A stretch of 64,000 nt of DNA from Svornostia abyssi (lineage in GTDB: Bacteria > Actinomycetota > Thermoleophilia > Solirubrobacterales > Solirubrobacteraceae), in the NCBI GenBank assembly GCA_024666565.1, contig CP088295.1, forward strand, positions 1,736,001-1,800,000, written 5' to 3'. Both the position numbers and the translations under genes were made by a program. Shown in pieces: positions 26,384 through 36,773 of this stretch. The first letter of the stretch is position 1; the number at the start of each line of letters is the position of its first letter. Under the pieces are notes generated by a model. The model was not told the DNA's origin, ran no database searches, and saw only the letters and a program-made list of their open reading frames with translations.

Positions 26384-27990
26384 TACGCCACCAGGGCGCG
26401 GTCCACGATGGCGCGCGTGTCGAGCCCCGCCGGCAGCGTGCCGTACACGCGCCCGCCCTCGCCGCCGCACCGCGCGGCGCAGAACGCGTCGGCCACCGCG
26501 GCCGGCGCATGGCGCACGAGCAGGCTGGCCTGCAGCGCCACCGCGAGGTCTTCGACGACCCGCCGCGCCTCCATCTGCGCGGTGTCGATGTCGTCCAGGC
26601 CCTGCAGCCGCGTCTTGATGCCGGCGACGTGGGCGTCGAGTCGCGCGTCGGCGCCCGCGGCCAGTTCCACCTCGGCCAGGAACGCCGGCAGCCCCTCGGG
26701 CTCCTTGCCCATCGCGCGCAGGACGTCGAGCGCGGCGACGTTGCCCGAGCCCTCCCAGATCCCCGCGAGCGGGCTGTCGCGGTAGAGCTGCGGCATGAGT
26801 GAGTCCTCGGCGTACCCGTTGCCGCCCAGGCACTCCAGCGACTCCGCGGCGTGCGCGGCGGCGCGCTTGCACACCCAGTACTTCATGACCGCGGTGGCGA
26901 AGCGGCGGAACGCGGGCTCGTCGGCGTCGTAGGAGGCGGCGACGCGCATCGCCGCGGCGGTCGCGGCCTCGCTCTCGATCGCCAGGTCGGCAAGCACGTT
27001 CTGCATGAGCGGCTGGTCGGCGAGCAGGGCCCCGAACGCGCTGCGGTGGCGCGCGTGGTGCACGGCCTGCACGACGCCGAAGCGCATCGACGACGCGCTG
27101 CCGATCAGGCAGTCCAGCCGCGTGTGGTTGACCATCGTGATGATCGCCTTCACGCCGCGGCCCTCCTCGCCGACGAGGTGCCCGGCGATGCCGTGGAACT
27201 CCACCTCGCTGGAGGGCAGCGACCGGGTGCCGAGCTTGTCCTTCAGCCGCTGGAACTCCATGCCCGGGCCGCGCTCGACGAGGAAGCAGCTGAGTCCCTC
27301 GGGCGCCTGCGCCAGGACCAGGAAGAAGTCACACGGCGGGTACGAGCAGAACCACTTGTGGCCCCAGATTGCGTACGTCCCGTCCCCGTTGGGCTCGGCG
27401 CGGGTGATGTTTGCGCGGACGTCCGAGCCGCCCTGGCGTTCGGTCATCGCCATGCCGGCGATCTTCACCTCGTCGTAGTCCAGCCGGGTGAGCTGGGGCT
27501 CCCACTGCGCGGCCAGCTCGGGAGCGCTGGCCCGGAGCGCGGGGATGACCGCGTGGGTCATCGAGATCGGGCACTGCACGCCGCCGTTGACCTGGTTGAA
27601 CATCCCGAACATCCCGGCGCGGACGACCTGCGCGCCGTCGCGCGGCTCGCGCCACGGCAGCGCGTGGGTGCCGCGCTCGACGTTCGCGCGCATGAGGACG
27701 TGCCATGACGGGTCGAGCTGCACGTCGTCGATGCGGTTGCCGTAGCGGTCGTAGGGCAGCAGCACCGGCTCGTTGCGCTCGGCGCGGCGGCTGTGCTCGG
27801 TGGCCTCGACCGTGCCGGTGTACGCGCCGGCGTCACGCAGGCGGTCGACGCCCCACGCGCCCCCGTGGCGCGCGACCGCCTCCTGCAGCGCGAGGTCGGC
27901 CTCGTAGAGGTTGTACGGCTGCAGCGGCGGCGCCTGGTTGCGCACCTCGCGGGTCTGCGGGTGCTGCTGCGTCGCGTCGGTCGTGGCCAT
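26383..27990 (-). CDS. Acyl-CoA dehydrogenase, AidB-like
   Basis: A 535-residue flavoprotein, longer than the usual 380 and close to the AidB branch. It has the FAD/acyl-CoA motifs MAMTERQGGSDVRANITRA, FCSYPPCDFFLVLAQA and SLECLGGNGYAEDSLMPQLYRDSPLAGIWEGSGNVAALDVLR; the last is the AidB-type region with WEGSGN. The C-terminal extension (460-535) is helical. The ATG at 27990 is preferred because GGGAGGAG lies 7 bases upstream; a start at 28026 would lie in the operator. It is the first gene of a four-gene operon controlled from 28011-28049. Confidence 0.88.
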   Translation of the reverse strand: MATTDATQQHPQTREVRNQAPPLQPYNLYEADLALQEAVARHGGAWGVDRLRDAGAYTGTVEATEHSRRAERNEPVLLPYDRYGNRIDDVQLDPSWHVLMRANVERGTHALPWREPRDGAQVVRAGMFGMFNQVNGGVQCPISMTHAVIPALRASAPELAAQWEPQLTRLDYDEVKIAGMAMTERQGGSDVRANITRAEPNGDGTYAIWGHKWFCSYPPCDFFLVLAQAPEGLSCFLVERGPGMEFQRLKDKLGTRSLPSSEVEFHGIAGHLVGEEGRGVKAIITMVNHTRLDCLIGSASSMRFGVVQAVHHARHRSAFGALLADQPLMQNVLADLAIESEAATAAAMRVAASYDADEPAFRRFATAVMKYWVCKRAAAHAAESLECLGGNGYAEDSLMPQLYRDSPLAGIWEGSGNVAALDVLRAMGKEPEGLPAFLAEVELAAGADARLDAHVAGIKTRLQGLDDIDTAQMEARRVVEDLAVALQASLLVRHAPAAVADAFCAARCGGEGGRVYGTLPAGLDTRAIVDRALVA

Positions 27991-28010
27991 GGGTGCTCCT
28001 CCCGGACGGC

Positions 28011-28049
28011 GTGAATCCTGATTCACATCCTATGTGAACCGGGATTCAC
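28011..28049 (-). promoter_or_regulatory. Two 16-bp palindromic operators around a likely -10
   Basis: GTGAATC-CT-GATTCAC (28011-28026) is a perfect palindrome. GTGAACC-GG-GATTCAC (28034-28049) repeats it with one mismatch, 23 bases on. On the - strand the 7-base gap holds TAGGAT, a possible -10. The second site overlaps the stop codon of the upstream hydrolase. Two helical turns of spacing and position before the acyl-CoA dehydrogenase operon fit cooperative binding by the TetR protein encoded inside that operon. Confidence 0.7.
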
Positions 28050-29278
28050 TGCGCAAGTCGGTCCTCCAGCCAGTCGAAGATCCGCGCCTCGCGGAGCATG
28101 GGCGCCAGCGGCTCGCAGTGCCCGTCCGCGCCCTCGTGCGCGGTGAAGGTCACGAGCTCGCTGTCGCCGGTCAGCCGGTCGTGCAGCTCCTGGGACTGCC
28201 CGGGCCAGAACTGCTCGTGCTCTGGGTCCGTGATGAGCATCGGCGTCGTGATCTGCGCGACCTCGTCGCCGAGCCGGTACTCGAGCACGGTGCGGTACAG
28301 GTCGTACGGCGACGCGCTCTCCAGGCCATACGGCCGGCCGCGGAAGCGCAGGATCCCGGCGAGGTGGTGGTCGAGCTTCTCCCCGATGCGCATCTCGCGG
28401 TCGAACGCCTCGCGGTTGCCCGCTTCCAGCTCCTTGCGCATCCGCCCGGGCAGGTCGCGCGTCCAGGACGCCGACACGTCCACGACCCCCGGGTCGACGA
28501 CCGCCGCGGCGAACCGGTGCTCGAACGCGAGCGCGCGCGGCACCCAGTACCCGGCCTGCGAGATGCCGATGACGGTCATGCGCTCGGGGTCGACGTCCGG
28601 GCGGGCGACCATCGCGTCGAGCACCGGGGTGAGGACCGCCTCCCAGTCCGGGCGGAACGGAATCTGCTGCTCGAACAGCGCGCGTTGTTGACCCGGGCCG
28701 TCGAAGGCGAGCCAGTGCCAGCCACGGTCGGAGGCGGCCGACCCGCCGTGCGTGGCCATCGACGACGTCGCACCGTCACTGCCGTTGTTCATGACGACGA
28801 GCGGCCGGCGCTCGCCCGGCTGGGCGCCGGGGGCGGGGAAGAACCAGCCCGCCAGCGTGGTGTCCTCGTACGGGATCTCGATGCGCGCGCCGGGGGTCGG
28901 CAGCAGGTCGACCGTGCGCTCCCAGCACTCGTGCTGGCGGCGCCACAGGTCGAGCAGACGCTCGGCCTCGCTGGAGTGATCGATGACGTCCAGCACCGTC
29001 GCGTAGTACGTCGCGGCGCGCCGATAGTGGCCGAGGGCGCTCACACGGTGGCCGGCCGCTTCGGCGGTGCGTGCGAGGTCGCGCGCGCCGTCGGCGGTGG
29101 CCGTCCACTCCCGGACCCAGGCGTCGGCGTCCCCGTTCGGGATCCGCGCGGCGGTGGCCAGGACCTCGCCCGGGTCGGCGCCTCCGCGGACGGCGGCCCC
29201 GAGCGCCAGGTCCAGCGCGAACTGGAAGTCGTCGTTCTTGAACTGCCGGGCGCGGGTGCGGGCGGAGTGGTGGAGCAT
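28046..29278 (-). CDS. Alpha/beta hydrolase, FrsA/DUF1100-like
   Basis: A 410-residue hydrolase with a helical N-terminal cap (about 1-130: LALGAAVRGGADPGEVLATAARIPNGD, HYRRAATYYATVLDVI) followed by the catalytic fold. The nucleophile is in TVIGISQAGYWVPRAL, the strand LVVMNNGSDGATSS replaces the HG oxyanion motif, and a late GHCEP gives a candidate histidine. This matches the FrsA and pseudooxynicotine hydrolase branch, which cleave C-C, ester or amide bonds. The start at 29278 is the first Met of the fold. A longer open frame runs antisense through the cupin gene. It lies upstream of the acyl-CoA operon but has the operators inside its 3' end. Confidence 0.8.
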   Translation of the reverse strand: MLHHSARTRARQFKNDDFQFALDLALGAAVRGGADPGEVLATAARIPNGDADAWVREWTATADGARDLARTAEAAGHRVSALGHYRRAATYYATVLDVIDHSSEAERLLDLWRRQHECWERTVDLLPTPGARIEIPYEDTTLAGWFFPAPGAQPGERRPLVVMNNGSDGATSSMATHGGSAASDRGWHWLAFDGPGQQRALFEQQIPFRPDWEAVLTPVLDAMVARPDVDPERMTVIGISQAGYWVPRALAFEHRFAAAVVDPGVVDVSASWTRDLPGRMRKELEAGNREAFDREMRIGEKLDHHLAGILRFRGRPYGLESASPYDLYRTVLEYRLGDEVAQITTPMLITDPEHEQFWPGQSQELHDRLTGDSELVTFTAHEGADGHCEPLAPMLREARIFDWLEDRLAQ

Positions 29279-29374
29279 GGGCCTCGAAGGGTCGTGGCGA
29301 TGGTCTCGTCCCGCATCGGTCGTGCCCCGCCGGAGCTGAAGTCCGGGGCCCGCCGCGAACGTACACTCGCCCGC

Positions 29375-30028
29375 ATGCCCGGACCCGTCGTGACCCTCCC
29401 GCACGCTGGAGAGCTCATCGGCGACGCGCCGGACCGCCGGGTCGAGCTGCTCTGCGACCGCGACACGCTGCACGTCACGTGGTCGCGCTTCGGTGCCGGC
29501 CGCGACGGCGCCGACCTGCACGTCCACCGCCTGCACGCCGATCACTTCTACGTCCTCACCGGAGAGCTGACGATCCGCCTGGGCCTCGAGGGCGAACAGG
29601 TCGCGATCGGCCCGGGCACGCTGGTGCGCGTGCCGCCGATGGTCGTCCACGGATTCCGCAACGCGAGCGACGCTGACGTGACGTACCTCAACCTCCACGC
29701 CCCGGGCGTCGGCTTCGCGGGGTTCATGCGGGGGCTGCGCGACGGGCGCACGGTCGACTGGGATCAGATCGACCCGCCCGCCGACGGCCTTCGGCCCACA
29801 TCGCTGGCGACATTCACGGCCGCCGGCGGCCTGCTGTGCGAGACGCCCGAGCTGACCGTGCGCGAGGTCGGCCTCGGTGCCGGCGAGGAGGTCGAACAGG
29901 CCGACGCGTGCTTCGTGCTCGACGGTCAGCTCGAAGGTGCGCCGGCCGGGTCGTGGGCCGACCTCGGCACGGGGGCCGCGCTCCGCGCGATCACGTCGGC
30001 GCGGGTCCTCGCGCTGCGAGCCGGCTGA
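29375..30028 (+). CDS. Cupin-domain protein
   Basis: A 217-residue protein. A single cupin barrel covers about 40-110: HVHRLHADHFYVLTGELTIRLG (His and Asp/Glu metal ligands) and PPMVVHGFRNASDADVTYLNLHAPG. The second half (150-217) keeps a degenerate cupin-like strand pattern, so it may be bicupin. Function unknown; possible small-molecule binding or isomerisation. It is divergent from the hydrolase at 29278 and converges with the membrane protein gene, overlapping it by 38 bases. Confidence 0.75.
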   Translation: MPGPVVTLPHAGELIGDAPDRRVELLCDRDTLHVTWSRFGAGRDGADLHVHRLHADHFYVLTGELTIRLGLEGEQVAIGPGTLVRVPPMVVHGFRNASDADVTYLNLHAPGVGFAGFMRGLRDGRTVDWDQIDPPADGLRPTSLATFTAAGGLLCETPELTVREVGLGAGEEVEQADACFVLDGQLEGAPAGSWADLGTGAALRAITSARVLALRAG

Positions 30029-30548
30029 GCGGCCACGAGAGTACGCCGGCCAGCCCCGCGAGGATCGCGGCGAACTTCAGCAGCGCCATCACCAGCGCCA
30101 GCTCGGGCCACGGCGAGGCCGGCGTGCCCCACAGCGAGACGGCCAGCCCGAGGTTCTCGGCGTAGTCGAACACGATCGCGGAGGTCGCGACCCAGGCGAG
30201 CACGTTCATGGCGTTCGCCATCCGGGCGTTGCCCGCCCGCGCCCAGGCTGCGGCGGCGCCGACGCAGCCGCCGGCGATCGCGAGCGCGTAGATGAACGGG
30301 TAGACGATGTCGGCGAGCTGGATCCCCTTCGCGACATCGATGACCTCCTCCGCCCGCCACGCGGCGAGGATCTCCTCGGTCCGGCTCACCGAGCCCGCGA
30401 GTTCGAACGCGACGATGTCCTCCGAGCCGAGCGGCTGCAGCGCGGCGTTGAAGATCAGGGGGATCGCGGAAGCGATGCTCAGCGCGATGAGCGCGGCACC
30501 GCGGTGGTTCGCGGGCCAGTGGGTCAGGGGGTGCTCCGGTAAGGCCAT
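29991..30548 (-). CDS. Integral membrane protein, 185 residues
   Basis: Four transmembrane helices are visible: AALIALSIASAIPLIFNAAL, LADIVYPFIYALAIAGGCVGAA, MNVLAWVATSAIVFDYAENLGLAV and LALVMALLKFAAILAGLAGVL. I do not know the family. The acidic Asp-Tyr-Ala-Glu-Asn inside the third helix resembles small DUF-type actinobacterial membrane proteins. The start is ATG 30548 or 30566. It overlaps the convergent cupin stop by 38 bases and lies divergent from the P450 gene. Confidence 0.65.
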   Translation of the reverse strand: MALPEHPLTHWPANHRGAALIALSIASAIPLIFNAALQPLGSEDIVAFELAGSVSRTEEILAAWRAEEVIDVAKGIQLADIVYPFIYALAIAGGCVGAAAAWARAGNARMANAMNVLAWVATSAIVFDYAENLGLAVSLWGTPASPWPELALVMALLKFAAILAGLAGVLSWPLSRLAARGPAPT

Positions 30549-30638
30549 GGGGCGATCCTCGCGCATCGGGTCGAGAAGTGGGCACGTACGTCCCCGCATG
30601 CCGCCCCGATGTGGCTGGTTGACGGCCAGCGCGCTTCT

Positions 30639-30663
30639 CGACATGATGTTCGACACTATGTCG
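30639..30663. promoter_or_regulatory. Operator of the P450-TetR pair (CGACA-N7-CGACAC-T-ATGTCG)
   Basis: An outer half-site CGACA (30639-30643), a 7-base gap, then CGACACTATGTCG (30651-30663) with one mismatch. The same layout, with all four half-sites, occurs at 34606-34642. The fourth half-site expected at 30671 is absent. The site covers the candidate ATG codons of the P450, so bound repressor would block initiation. The most likely binder is the TetR encoded directly after the P450. Confidence 0.65.
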
Positions 30664-31875
30664 AGCTTGGTTGCAGACCCCTTCGATCTCCGGCAGTGGG
30701 CCGAGGGCCCACCGCACGACCTGTTCCGCCGCATGCGCGCGGAGGCGCCGGTCCATCGCAACCCCCTGCCCGACGGCACGCACTGCTGGTCGGTCTTCAA
30801 GCACGCGGACATCGCCGCGATCAGCCGCGACACCGCGACGTTCTCCTCCGAGCAGGGCGGGGTGTTCCTGCATCCCGACCAGGTCGTGCCGCTGGAAGTC
30901 GCGACGAACATGCTGCTGTACATGGACCCGCCGCGGCACACGCACTACCGGCTGATCCTCCAGAAGGTCTTCACGCCGCACTCGGTCGCGAAGCTCGAGG
31001 ACTCCATCCGTGAGCGCGTGACCCGCACGATCGACGACTTCATCGAGCAGGGGTCCTGTGACCTCGTCACCGACCTCGCCGTCCCCGTCCCGCTCGGCAT
31101 GCTCACGCAGCTCATGGGCGTCCCCGACGTCGAGGTCCCGCAGTTCTACGAGTGGACCGAGCGCATCGTCGCCGCGCAGGGCGCGCCCGAGCCCGCGGCC
31201 GCGGCGCCCGTGCTCGCTGAGATGGCGCCGTTCCTGCACGCGCAGATCGAGCGCCAGATGGCCGAGGGCCAGGCGGAGTCGATCGTCATGCGCCTGCGCA
31301 CCGGCGAGGTCAAGGGCGAGGAGCTCAACGAGCTGGAGATCCTCACGTTCTTCGCCGTCCTGACGTTCGCCGGCAACGACACCACGCGCAACACCGCCTC
31401 GAACGGGCTGCTCGCGCTGCTGCAGCACCCGGGTCTGCTCGACGAGCTCGCCGCCGACCCCTCGCTCATCCCGGGCGCGGTCGAGGAGTCGCTGCGCTGG
31501 TCGACCGTCGTGCAGTGGTTCAACCGCACTGCGACGTGCGACACCGAGGTCGGCGGCCAGGCGATCCCGGAAGGCGACCGCGTGGTCATGTGGTACGGCA
31601 GCGGATCGCGCGACGAGGACGCCTTCGACGCCCCCGACACGTTCGACATCCGCCGCCACAAGCCCGACCATCAGGCGTTCGGCGGCGGCGGCCGGCACTT
31701 CTGCCTCGGTGCGGGCCTGGCACGGGCGGAGCTGCGTATCGTTCTCGAAGAGGTGACCCGACGCATGAAGAACCTGGAGCTCGCCGGCGACGTCGAGCGG
31801 CTGCCGTCCAACTGGGCCAACGGCCTGGTCCATCTGCCCGTGACGTTTACGCCCGGCCCGCGCGAGGCGTCCTAG
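30643..31875 (+). CDS. Cytochrome P450
   Basis: A 410-residue bacterial class I P450. The oxygen-binding I-helix is FAGNDTT (242-248), ExxR lies at 282-285 (ESLR), and the heme loop is FGGGGRHFCLG with Cys354. The N-terminal MLLYMDPPRHTHYRLILQKVF is the usual C-helix start. Similarity in these motifs is closest to the CYP124/125/142 lipid-oxidising type, so oxidation of a sterol or isoprenoid side chain is possible. Start codons at 30643, 30646 and 30658 all lie in the operator; no clear Shine-Dalgarno sequence is present. The TetR gene follows with no gap. No ferredoxin gene is adjacent. Confidence 0.92.
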   Translation: MMFDTMSSLVADPFDLRQWAEGPPHDLFRRMRAEAPVHRNPLPDGTHCWSVFKHADIAAISRDTATFSSEQGGVFLHPDQVVPLEVATNMLLYMDPPRHTHYRLILQKVFTPHSVAKLEDSIRERVTRTIDDFIEQGSCDLVTDLAVPVPLGMLTQLMGVPDVEVPQFYEWTERIVAAQGAPEPAAAAPVLAEMAPFLHAQIERQMAEGQAESIVMRLRTGEVKGEELNELEILTFFAVLTFAGNDTTRNTASNGLLALLQHPGLLDELAADPSLIPGAVEESLRWSTVVQWFNRTATCDTEVGGQAIPEGDRVVMWYGSGSRDEDAFDAPDTFDIRRHKPDHQAFGGGGRHFCLGAGLARAELRIVLEEVTRRMKNLELAGDVERLPSNWANGLVHLPVTFTPGPREAS

Positions 31876-32493
31876 TTGCCGTCCGTCACCCGACAGCGCC
31901 GCGGCGTCGCTGAGCGGCGCGCCGCGGTCGAGCGGCAGGTGCTCGAAGCGGTCGAGCGCCTGCTCGCCGGGGGTGAGTCGTTCACCTCGCTCGGCATCCA
32001 GCGGATCGCCGAGGAGGCGGGCATGGCCCGCACCACGTTCTACGGCCACTTCCGTGACAAGCCCACGTTGCTCATGCGGGTGACCGACAACGCGACGCAG
32101 GACCTGTTCGCTGATGCGAACGCATGGGTGCGCGACGACGCCAGCACCCGCGAGCAGCTGGAGCAGACGGTCTTCGACCTCATCCGCGGGTACCGCGAGC
32201 ACCAGCCGCTGCTTCGCGCGGTTCAGGAGGTCGCGGCGTACGAGCCCGAGGTCGAGGCGTTCTGGCGGGCGACCGTCGAGGGCTTCGCCGAAGGGGTCCG
32301 CCGGCGGCTTGAGCGCGACGTGAAGGCCGGCCGGGTTCCCGAGGACCTCGACACGCGCACCACGGCGTTCTGGGTCGCGTGGGGCGCCGAGCGCACGGTT
32401 GCAGAGCACGTTGCGACACGGCCGCCGCGGGAGGACCGCCGGGCAGCCGCGGGCATCGCCGCGGCGTCGTGGGCGGCCATGCGCCGGGACTGA
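31876..32493 (+). CDS. TetR family regulator, EthR-like
   Basis: A 205-residue repressor starting with TTG immediately after the P450 stop (TAG-TTG), so it is cotranscribed. The helix-turn-helix is in FTSLGIQRIAEEAGMARTTFYGHFRDKPTLLMRV (about 35-70). The C-terminal domain has RGYREHQPLLRAVQEVAAYEPEVEAFWRATVEGFAEG, similar in spacing to EthR-type proteins. It is probably the factor binding the shared motif at 30639 and 34606, and so controls the P450, the acyl-CoA dehydrogenase/thioesterase operon and the oxidoreductase operon. That link is inferred from position. Confidence 0.85.
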   Translation: MPSVTRQRRGVAERRAAVERQVLEAVERLLAGGESFTSLGIQRIAEEAGMARTTFYGHFRDKPTLLMRVTDNATQDLFADANAWVRDDASTREQLEQTVFDLIRGYREHQPLLRAVQEVAAYEPEVEAFWRATVEGFAEGVRRRLERDVKAGRVPEDLDTRTTAFWVAWGAERTVAEHVATRPPREDRRAAAGIAAASWAAMRRD

Positions 32494-32526
32494 GCCCGGC
32501 GCTGCGAACTTCGGGCGATGCCCGAC

Positions 32527-33444
32527 CTAGGGGTGCCCCGCGAAGAGCACCTCGCGCTGCTCGTCGCTCAGCGCCACGACGACGAACGTTCCGGTGGCCG
32601 TCGCGACCTGCTGGCCGCCGCTCGTCATCTCCGCCTCCACGACGATGCGCCGTCCCTCACGCGACGCGATCCGACTGCGGATCTCCAGCGCCATGCCCAG
32701 CAGCGCGGGGCGCTGGAACCGCACGCTGAGCGCGCGGGTGAGCGCGAGCTCCTCGGCGAGCACGAGCGGCGCGGTGCCCATCGCGTCGTCGAGCGCGGCG
32801 AAGATCGCGCCGCCGTGCAGGGTGCCGGGCGCGCCGGTGAACGCGGGCGTGGCGAGGAACGCGCTGACGATCTCGTCGCCGTCGCGCGCATGGCGCATCT
32901 GCAGGCCGCGCGGGTTCTCCGAGCCGCAGCCGAAGCAGGAGGCGCGGTGCGGGTCGAGGATCGGCGCGCCCTCGGGCACGGGCCGCTCGTCGGGCACGAC
33001 GGCGGCGCGCCCCGCGTCGCGGTTGCCGCGGAAGTGCTCGATCGGCACCTGGATGAAGACGGCCTCGCCGCGGGCGGTGACCTCGCCCTCGTGGCGGACG
33101 ACCCCCTCGACGAACGCCTTGCGCCCATCGGTCTCGCGCAGCCACGCCTCCGCCTCGACCGGCGCGCCGATCGGCGTGGGGGCGAGGTAGTCCACCGTGA
33201 GCGTGCCGGTGACCGACGGTCGCTGGTGCAGGAGGTTCACCGTGGTGCCGAGCACCTCGTCGAGGATGAGCGCGGGGATGCCGCCGTGCGCCGCGCCCGG
33301 CGGGCCGGACAGATGCTCGTCGAGGACCACCCGCGCGAGCGCATGGTCGCCGCGGCTGGCGAGCTGGAGGTGCACCCCGTCGGGCTGCGCCGGGCCGCAC
33401 CCGAAGCACGCGTCGTGATGGGCCCGCATCGCCTGCTCAGACAC
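32527..33444 (-). CDS. Double hot-dog PaaI-like thioesterase
   Basis: A 305-residue protein made of two hot-dog domains in tandem, each opening with the same signature: CFGCG at 13-17 and CFGCG about 167-171. Each has a PaaI-type helix start (GGIPALILDEVLGTTVN, GGAIFAALDDAMGTAPLV), where the Asp/Glu after the HGG is catalytic in hydrolysis of acyl-CoA. The length is twice that of a normal thioesterase. The GTG at 33444 overlaps the acyl-CoA dehydrogenase stop by 8 bases, so both belong to one operon read from 34588. It would release CoA from intermediates. Confidence 0.85.
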   Translation of the reverse strand: MSEQAMRAHHDACFGCGPAQPDGVHLQLASRGDHALARVVLDEHLSGPPGAAHGGIPALILDEVLGTTVNLLHQRPSVTGTLTVDYLAPTPIGAPVEAEAWLRETDGRKAFVEGVVRHEGEVTARGEAVFIQVPIEHFRGNRDAGRAAVVPDERPVPEGAPILDPHRASCFGCGSENPRGLQMRHARDGDEIVSAFLATPAFTGAPGTLHGGAIFAALDDAMGTAPLVLAEELALTRALSVRFQRPALLGMALEIRSRIASREGRRIVVEAEMTSGGQQVATATGTFVVVALSDEQREVLFAGHP

Positions 33445-34588
33445 CGAGCGACCGTCCCACGATCTCTTTCATGATCTCGGTCGTGCCGCCGTAGACCCGC
33501 GTGATCCGCGCGTCGGCGTACGCGCGGCTGATCGGGTACTCGAGCATGTAGCCGTACCCGCCGTGCAGCTGCACGCAGCGGTCGACGACGCGGCCCTGCA
33601 GCTCGGTGCACCACCACTTCGCCATCGCGGCGTCTTCCACGGACAGCTCGCCGGCGTTCAGCGCCAGGGTCGCCTGGTCGCAGAAGACGGTGGCGAGCGA
33701 GATCTCGGTCGCCATCTCGGCGAGCGCGAACCGCGACGCCTGGAACGACCCGACGGGCTGGCCGAACGCCGTGCGCTCCTTGACGTACTCCAGGGTCCAG
33801 TCCAGCGCGCCCTGCGCCGCCGCGACGCCGGCGAGCGCGATGCTCAGCCGCTCCTGGGCGAGGTTCGCGACGAGCTGCATGAAGCCCTGGCCCTCGACGC
33901 CCAGCAGGTTCTCGGCGGGCACCACGACGTCGGTGAAGAACAGCTCGGCGGTGTCCTGCGCGTGCATGCCGAGCTTGCTCAGGTTGCGCCCGCGCTCGAA
34001 GCCCTCCATGCCGCGCTCGATGATCACCAGGGAGATGCCCTTGTGGCGCTGCGTGGGATCGGTCTTGACCGCGGTGATGACGAGGTCGGCGTTGATGCCG
34101 TTCGTGATGAACGTCTTCGCGCCGTTGACGAGATACGACCCGTCGTCCTGCTTGATCGCGGTCGCCTGCATCGACGCGAGGTCCGAGCCGATCCCGGGCT
34201 CGGTCATCGCGACCGCGGTGATGAGCTCGCCCGATGCGATGCCCGGCAGCCAGCGCTCGCGCTGCTCGGGCGTGCAGTACTCGAGGAAGTACGGCAGGCA
34301 GATGTCGTTGTGCAGTGTCAGCCCCAGGCCGCTCCCGGCCACGCCCGCGTAGCCGACCTCCTCGACGAGGACCTGGTTGAAGCGGAAGTCGTCGATCCCC
34401 AGGCCGCCGTACTCCTCCGGGACGCCCATCGCGAGCATGCCCTGCTCGCCGGCCTTGGTGAAGAGCTCGCGCGGGACGATGCCCTCCTCCTCCCACCGCT
34501 CGTGGTGGGGCGCGACCTCCTCGGCGAGGAACCGGCGGACGGATGCCCGGTAGTCCTCGTGCTCCGGCTCGAAGATGGTGCGCTTCAC
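33437..34588 (-). CDS. Acyl-CoA dehydrogenase
   Basis: A 383-residue member of the standard family: N-terminal helical domain, FAD motif AVAMTEPGIGSDLASMQA, middle strand YLVNGAKTFITNGINADLVITAVKTD, and C-terminal GGYGYMLEYPISRAYADARITRVYGGTTEIMKEIVGRSL, with the dimer FAD loop QLHGGYG. The catalytic Glu is presumably in the YGGTTEI stretch. The GTG start at 34588 has GGAGG 6 bases upstream. It is divergent from the nitronate-monooxygenase-like gene across the 34606-34642 operator. Confidence 0.92.
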   Translation of the reverse strand: MKRTIFEPEHEDYRASVRRFLAEEVAPHHERWEEEGIVPRELFTKAGEQGMLAMGVPEEYGGLGIDDFRFNQVLVEEVGYAGVAGSGLGLTLHNDICLPYFLEYCTPEQRERWLPGIASGELITAVAMTEPGIGSDLASMQATAIKQDDGSYLVNGAKTFITNGINADLVITAVKTDPTQRHKGISLVIIERGMEGFERGRNLSKLGMHAQDTAELFFTDVVVPAENLLGVEGQGFMQLVANLAQERLSIALAGVAAAQGALDWTLEYVKERTAFGQPVGSFQASRFALAEMATEISLATVFCDQATLALNAGELSVEDAAMAKWWCTELQGRVVDRCVQLHGGYGYMLEYPISRAYADARITRVYGGTTEIMKEIVGRSLGV

Positions 34589-34605
34589 AGGCCCTCCAGG
34601 TGGGT

Positions 34606-34642
34606 CGACATTTACTCCGACACTGTGTCGAACACCATGTCG
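34606..34642. promoter_or_regulatory. 37-bp doubly symmetric operator between two operons
   Basis: CGACA (34606-34610), 7 bases, CGACAC-T-GTGTCG (34618-34630), 7 bases, TGTCG (34638-34642). The whole is symmetric about base 34624. It lies in the 76-base spacer between divergent starts at 34588 and 34665, and so can control both operons. Three of the four half-sites recur with the same spacing at 30639-30663. Two TetR dimers could bind the same stretch. Confidence 0.7.
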
Positions 34643-34655
34643 CGAGGTGGTATAG

Positions 34656-36679
<2,024 letters not shown>

Positions 36680-36696
36680 GGCTGCCTCAGACGGCG

Positions 36697-36756
36697 CGGG
36701 GCGCCGCCCGTTGATCCGCCGCAAGAAGCGGGCGCTGGGCGCCCCGTTCTTGCGGC
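36697..36756. terminator. Nested hairpins between converging genes
   Basis: CGGGGCGCC (36697-36705) pairs with GGCGCCCCG (36738-36746), with inner GCCCG (36706-36710) pairing with CGGGC (36729-36733). A second hairpin, GCCGCAAGAA (36718-36727) with TTCTTGCGGC (36747-36756), overlaps the first, so both cannot form in full. They lie between the + strand LLM gene and the - strand TetR gene. Confidence 0.55.
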
Positions 36757-36773
36757 CGATCGGGTTCGCCCGG

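Noticed and set aside
29926..32409. An 827-codon - strand frame across the P450 and membrane protein genes
   Set aside because: The P450, TetR and membrane-protein frames have clear family motifs; this frame has none.
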